From the NCBI RefSeq assembly GCF_036169555.1, contig NZ_CP108032.1:6386001-6450000 (forward strand): DNA of 64,000 bases, written 5' to 3'. Below are positions 60,164 to 64,000 of this stretch, in pieces. This stretch comes from Streptomyces sp. NBC_00306 (GTDB lineage: Bacteria; Actinomycetota; Actinomycetes; Streptomycetales; Streptomycetaceae). Made by a program: the position numbers and the translations under genes. The notes under the pieces are model-generated. The model searched no databases. It saw nothing but the letters and a program-made list of their open reading frames with translations, and was not told the DNA's origin. The stretch's first letter is position 1; each line of letters begins with the position of its first letter.

Positions 60164-60538
60164 ATGTCACGCAACACCTCCCGGCGCGCCCGCACCGAGG
60201 CGCGCGCCGAGTCCTTCCGCTGTCTGCAGTGCGGTCTCGACGTTCCGATGACCGCTGCCGGCACCGGCCACCGCAACCACTGTCCGAACTGCCTGTGGAG
60301 CCGTCACCTCGACGACACCCCGGGCGACCGGGCGGCCGACTGCGGCGCCCGGATGGAACCCCTCGCCATCTCCGTACGCGGTGATGGAGAGTGGGTGCTC
60401 GTCCACCGCTGTACCCACTGCGGTGTGCTCCACGCCAACCGGACGGCGGGCGACGACAACGCCCTGCCGCTGACCCGCCTCGCGGTCCGGCCGCTGGCGC
60501 AGCCGCCGTTCCCGCTGGAGCGCCTGACCGCGCTGTGA
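60164..60538 (+). CDS. RNHCP domain protein
   Basis: A 124-aa zinc-binding protein. It carries CLQCG, then the family-naming RNHCPNCLWSRHLDD, then CTHCGVLHANR; the three Cys pairs suggest zinc ribbons. Function of the RNHCP family is unknown. An AGGAG lies 11 nt before the ATG at 60164; a GTG at 60155 is possible. A very strong hairpin follows. Confidence 0.87.
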   Translation: MSRNTSRRARTEARAESFRCLQCGLDVPMTAAGTGHRNHCPNCLWSRHLDDTPGDRAADCGARMEPLAISVRGDGEWVLVHRCTHCGVLHANRTAGDDNALPLTRLAVRPLAQPPFPLERLTAL

Positions 60539-60544
60539 CGACGA

Positions 60545-60582
60545 GCCGTGCCTCCCGGGTCCCCGGACCCGGGAGGCACGGC
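60545..60582. terminator. Bidirectional terminator
   Basis: A perfect 18-bp stem with a 2-nt loop (60545-60562 and 60565-60582) between the convergent RNHCP and methyltransferase genes. Confidence 0.88.
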
Positions 60583-60586
60583 CCGC

Positions 60587-61366
60587 TCAGCCGCCCTTCG
60601 TCGCCACCACCAGCCGGCAGCGCGGGCTGCCGTCCGTCAGGCGTCCCAGCTCCTCCAGCGGCAGCAACTCCACCGTGAACCCCGCCCGGGTCAGCTCGTC
60701 CTGCACCTCGACGAGGCGGAAGGTGCGGTAGTACATGACGAACTCGGGCTTCCACACCAGGTTCCGTACGCGCATCACCGCGTCGAAGCCCCACAGGGTC
60801 CAGTACTGCCGTGAGCCCACCCGCGCGGGAGCCGGGAGCGGGAAGACGAACCGGCCACCGGGCCGCAGCGAGCGATGGACCTGGGTGAACAGCGCCGGCA
60901 GTTCACGCGGCAGGAAGTGCCCGAACGCGCCGAAACTCACCGCCAGGTCGAAGACCGGGGCGAAGGGAAGAGCCCGGGCGTCCGCACGGACCCAGTGCAC
61001 CGACGGGCCCTCCGGTGTGCCCGGCTCCGGCAGGACCGCCCGCGCGTGGGCGAGCATCCCCGCACTGAAGTCGACGCCCGTGACCTGCTCCTCGCACACC
61101 TGCCGCAGTACGCCGACGCCCGCGCCGGTGCCGCAGCAGACGTCGAGCCCCGAGCGGAACGGGCCTAGGGACCGCACGGCGCGGGTCACCGGATCCAGTA
61201 CGCGGTCCGGGGTGCGGAAGGGTGTCCTGTCGAACGTGGGAGCCAGCAGGTCGTAGCCGTGCTCGACCGACGAGAGAGCCTGGACGGCCAGCTCGCGAAG
61301 GGTGGGGCCCGAAGGGGTGAACATCACCTTCACAGTAGTGCCCCACGCGCCCCGGGGGTTGAACAT
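60587..61366 (-). CDS. Class I SAM-dependent methyltransferase
   Basis: A 259-aa enzyme. SAM motif I is SGLDVCCGTGAGVGVLRQ, followed by VTGVDFSAGMLAHAR, ADARALPFAPVFDLAVSFGAFGHF and LRPGGRFVFPLP, a UbiE/Methyltransf_11 pattern. The C-terminus TRAGFTVELLPLEELGR is typical. Substrate unknown. The ATG at 61366 has GGAG 5 nt upstream; an ATG at 61324 with GAAGG is an alternative. It is divergent from the aminotransferase gene, 76 nt apart. Confidence 0.87.
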   Translation of the reverse strand: MFNPRGAWGTTVKVMFTPSGPTLRELAVQALSSVEHGYDLLAPTFDRTPFRTPDRVLDPVTRAVRSLGPFRSGLDVCCGTGAGVGVLRQVCEEQVTGVDFSAGMLAHARAVLPEPGTPEGPSVHWVRADARALPFAPVFDLAVSFGAFGHFLPRELPALFTQVHRSLRPGGRFVFPLPAPARVGSRQYWTLWGFDAVMRVRNLVWKPEFVMYYRTFRLVEVQDELTRAGFTVELLPLEELGRLTDGSPRCRLVVATKGG

Positions 61367-61442
61367 CACCACTCCACGATCCGTATTCGGAGAGGGTCCC
61401 TGCGCTTCGTGAGGGCCACAGGCAGGCAGGGGAGGCAGCTTC

Positions 61443-62888
61443 ATGGCCGGCAGCAATGTCACGGCACTCTTTCGCGCGTCCACGGCGCACAGCCCTTCGT
61501 ACTTCACCCTGAACAGGGCGGGCGGCGCCGAGGCGGGAGAGATCACCGACTTCTGCATCCCCTGCAACCCGTACTTCCCCACCCCTGAGATGTTCGAGAT
61601 GCTCGGCAGCCGGCTGCGTGAGATCCTCACCTACTACCCGAGCGGCGCCGACACCATCACCGCCGAGCTGTGCCAGGTGCTCGGTCTCAATCCGCAGACC
61701 GTCGCGATGGGCAACGGCTCCACCGAACTGATCACCTGGATCGATCACTTGCTGGTCCGCGAATCGCTGGCCGTCCCCGTGCCCACCTTCGGACGGTGGA
61801 CCGACCAGCCGATGGAGACGGGCAAACGCGTCGACATGCTGCTGCTTCCGGAGGCACACGGATTCGGCCTGGACCCGGCCTCCTTCGTGCAGTTCATCCG
61901 GTCCCGCGGCTCCCGCACCGCCGTCATCTGCAACCCCAACAACCCCGACGGCGGCTATCTGCCCAAGCAGAAGGTCATCGCCCTCCTCGACGAGCTCCAG
62001 GACCTCGATCTGGTCGTCGTCGACGAGTCGTTCCTCGAGTTCGCGGACGCCGAGCCCGATCCGAGCGTCGCCGCCGAGGCGGTACTGCGGACGAACGTGA
62101 TCGTGCTGCGCAGCCTCGGCAAGAACTTCGGCCTGCACGGCGTCCGGTTCGGCTATCTCGTCTCCAACCCGACGCTCGCGGGCAAGGTGCGTGCCGCGCT
62201 GCCCAAGTGGAACCTCAACTCCTTTGCCGAGACCGTGGTGTTCATGCTGAGGGAACACCGTCAGGAGTACGCGCAGAGTCTCGCCCAGGCGCGTCAGGAC
62301 CGGCAGGAGATGATGTGGCGGCTGTCCCAGCTGCCGGGGCTGACCGTCTACCCCTCGCAGGGGAACTTCCTCTATGTACGCCTCCCGGAGGGTGTGGACG
62401 GAGCCGTTCTGCGTGACCGCCTGCTCGGCGAGCACGGCGTGCTGGTGCGCGAGTGCAGCAACAAGGTGGGCAGTTCCGGCCGCTTCCTGCGACTCGTGAT
62501 CAGACCGCAGCACGATGTGGCACGGCTGATGTCGGCGATGGAACAGGTCCTCTACGGCCGCAGCGTGCAGGTCCCCGAGCAGCCTCCGCAGCCGATGGCG
62601 CCCATGCTCTCCCAGGTCCCCTCGCAGGCACAGCCCCAACCGCAGCCCCAGCCGCAACCCCAGCGCCAGCCGCAGCCTCAGATGCAGATGCAGATGCAGG
62701 CCCCGGCACCGATGCTGGCGCTCGCTCAGGAACCGGTCTCGGCCCGGGGGTTGTCCCCGGCCCGCCAGCCGGCCCCCGGCCGCACCGCTGCACCCCCGGC
62801 GGCCCCCGCGGCCGCGCTCTCCCAGGCGATGGTCCCCGGGTACACGTCGGGGACGGCGGCGGTCGACCGGCTGATCGCGGGGGCGTGA
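61443..62888 (+). CDS. PLP-dependent aminotransferase (HisC-like) with Pro/Gln/Met-rich tail
   Basis: A 481-aa class I/II aminotransferase. The PLP lysine is Lys227 in RSLGKNFGLHGVRFGYL; AICNPNNPDGGYLP and VVVDESFLEF are the usual cofactor-contact strands. The catalytic fold ends near residue 375. The remaining ~105 residues are a low-complexity tail with PQPQ and MQMQ runs. It resembles histidinol-phosphate aminotransferase but no other his gene is linked, so a different amino acid or a secondary-metabolism substrate is likely. AGGGGAGGC precedes the start. Confidence 0.87.
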   Translation: MAGSNVTALFRASTAHSPSYFTLNRAGGAEAGEITDFCIPCNPYFPTPEMFEMLGSRLREILTYYPSGADTITAELCQVLGLNPQTVAMGNGSTELITWIDHLLVRESLAVPVPTFGRWTDQPMETGKRVDMLLLPEAHGFGLDPASFVQFIRSRGSRTAVICNPNNPDGGYLPKQKVIALLDELQDLDLVVVDESFLEFADAEPDPSVAAEAVLRTNVIVLRSLGKNFGLHGVRFGYLVSNPTLAGKVRAALPKWNLNSFAETVVFMLREHRQEYAQSLAQARQDRQEMMWRLSQLPGLTVYPSQGNFLYVRLPEGVDGAVLRDRLLGEHGVLVRECSNKVGSSGRFLRLVIRPQHDVARLMSAMEQVLYGRSVQVPEQPPQPMAPMLSQVPSQAQPQPQPQPQPQRQPQPQMQMQMQAPAPMLALAQEPVSARGLSPARQPAPGRTAAPPAAPAAALSQAMVPGYTSGTAAVDRLIAGA

Positions 62889-63055
62889 CCCTCCGGCGCG
62901 GCAAGGAATAGGTGGCCCTGACGCCGTGTCCGTCCGCAGGCCGACACACGGCGGCCGGGCCTGCTCCCCGTGGGGTACGGGCAGTTGCGCCGAGCAGGGG
63001 ACGACCGGCCCGAGGCGGATGCCGAGGATGGCAGCAACCGTCCGAAGGAGTCGTC

Positions 63056-64000
63056 ATGCGCCACCCTGCCGCGCTGCTTGCCACCGCCCTGCTGCCCCTG
63101 ATCACCCTGTCCACCGCCGGTACGGCGTTCGCGTCCGGGGGTGGATCCGGCCCGGTACGGCTGTCCGGGCCCAGCCCGTTCGCCGGCTGTGCACCCGGCG
63201 CGGCCGACGGGCTGATGGCCGAGGGTGCCATCGAACCCGGCCTCGCGTCCGACCCGTCCCGTCCCGGCTTGATGGCCGCGGTGTGGCCGCAGGACCGCCA
63301 GCGGGGTCTGGTCGTGGCCGTGACGAAGGACGGCGGCCGCACCTGGAAGCGGTCCGTCGTTCCCGGTCTGACCCGCTGCTCGGGAGGCCGCTTCGATTAC
63401 GTCGACGAGCCGGCCGTGACCTTCACGGGCGACGGCGGACTCGTCGTGTCGGGCGGTCTGTTCATGGCCGACGGATCCGACTCGGCCGGTCTGTCGGTGC
63501 GTTCCGACGACGACGGGGCGACGTGGGCCGCCCCGGCGGTGATCGCCCGCGAGCCGGACCCGGCCGAGGGCGGGGTCGCCGCCGGTCCGGTCGTCGTCGA
63601 CCCGCGCAGCCCCCGGGTGATGTACGCCGTCACCCCGCGCTTCCCGGCGACGGAACGCTCGCGCAACCAGGCCCTGATCGCGCGCAGCAGCGACGGAGGA
63701 CGGACCTGGCAGAGCCCGCACCTGGTCGTCGACTCGGGCGAGGGCCACATGGTGTCGGGGCACCGGCTGAGTGTGCTGCCCGACGGCACCCTCGTCGACG
63801 TCTACACGCTCATCCGGTTCGGAGGCCCCGTCCTGTCCGTGCAGGCGACGCGTTCCACGGACGGCGGGCGGACCTGGTCGGCGCCGGTCAAGGTGTCCGA
63901 TCTGCGTACGAAGTGGCTCTTCCAGGACCCTGAGTCGGGGGAGCAGGTCTCCCACACCACGAGCCTGCTCTCCGACTCGGGCGTCGATCCCCGTACCGGG
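63056..64000 (+). CDS. Secreted sialidase-like Asp-box (BNR) protein, truncated by the window edge
   Basis: The frame opens at ATG 63056 (GAAGGAG upstream) and stays open for all 315 codons to the end of the window. Sec signal: HPAALLATALLPLITLS ending AFASG, cleavage near residue 27. At least four Asp-boxes (S/T-x-D-G-G-x-T-W) are visible: TKDGGRTW, SDDDGATW, SSDGGRTW and STDGGRTW, spaced 45-80 residues as in beta-propellers. Exo-alpha-sialidase or another propeller hydrolase; catalytic residues may lie beyond the edge. Confidence 0.85.
   Translation, partial: MRHPAALLATALLPLITLSTAGTAFASGGGSGPVRLSGPSPFAGCAPGAADGLMAEGAIEPGLASDPSRPGLMAAVWPQDRQRGLVVAVTKDGGRTWKRSVVPGLTRCSGGRFDYVDEPAVTFTGDGGLVVSGGLFMADGSDSAGLSVRSDDDGATWAAPAVIAREPDPAEGGVAAGPVVVDPRSPRVMYAVTPRFPATERSRNQALIARSSDGGRTWQSPHLVVDSGEGHMVSGHRLSVLPDGTLVDVYTLIRFGGPVLSVQATRSTDGGRTWSAPVKVSDLRTKWLFQDPESGEQVSHTTSLLSDSGVDPRTG

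Noticed and set aside
1..64000. Integrated element, prophage or insertion sequence
   Set aside because: No integrase, transposase, terminal inverted repeats or tRNA boundary; codon use looks uniform.

Overview
The window is high-GC actinobacterial DNA and almost certainly a Streptomyces chromosome. The reasons are strong G/C third-position bias, a complete whiE-type spore-pigment type II polyketide locus, a DmdR1/IdeR-type iron box, a cobalamin riboswitch in front of cbtB-cbtA, a SpoIIE-type phosphatase with GAF and HATPase domains, and a short Cys-ending leader peptide of the Streptomyces type in front of sulfite reductase. I see no tRNA, rRNA, CRISPR array, insertion sequence or prophage.

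Layout. (1) 1-7200, minus strand: assimilatory sulfur operon in the order leader peptide, sir, a 59-aa zinc-ribbon protein, cysH, cysC, cysD, cysN, then ssuA and the start of ssuB. Almost every junction is a 1-4 nt stop/start overlap, so the chain from sulfate activation to sulfide looks translationally coupled. (2) 7200-19000: GNAT acetyltransferase, AidB-like acyl-CoA dehydrogenase divergent from a YihY/BrkB membrane protein, AraC regulator overlapping a VOC protein tail to tail, secreted SGNH hydrolase, riboswitch-controlled CbtBA cobalt transporter, a histidine-phosphatase-like protein that has lost its catalytic histidines, and a coupled SpoIIE phosphatase/P-loop kinase pair. (3) 19100-27400: spore pigment cluster. 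A FAD hydroxylase (ORFVIII) is divergent from ORFI, cupin, KS-alpha, KS-beta, ACP, aromatase and TcmI cyclase; an O-methyltransferase follows on the other strand beyond a shared terminator. (4) 27450-50000: secreted beta-helix protein, RsgA preceded by a 23-codon ORF, F420/PPOX protein, Tat-exported GH95-like hydrolase, TrmB/LuxR-type regulator divergent from a large secreted subtilase, PP2C-like protein, PoxB-like TPP enzyme, ArsR-like regulator/aldo-keto reductase pair, HATPase protein, DUF2637 membrane protein, FhuF-like iron reductase with an iron box, GntR regulator and several small or hypothetical proteins. (5) 50019-51035: about 1 kb without genes, holding three tandem copies of a 139-bp repeat. 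(6) 51036-59800: purine catabolism. A PucR regulator is divergent from the xanthine dehydrogenase FAD, Fe-S and Mo subunits, followed by an NCS2 purine permease and an XdhC/CoxI-type maturation factor. (7) 60164-64000: RNHCP protein, SAM methyltransferase, PLP aminotransferase with a Pro/Gln/Met tail, and a truncated secreted sialidase-like Asp-box protein.

The features most worth a second look are the leader peptides of the sulfur locus, the 139-bp tandem repeat, a REP-like palindrome inside the permease coding region, the pseudo-histidine-phosphatase beside the B12-controlled cobalt genes, and the Glu in place of the usual Gln in the pigment chain-length factor.
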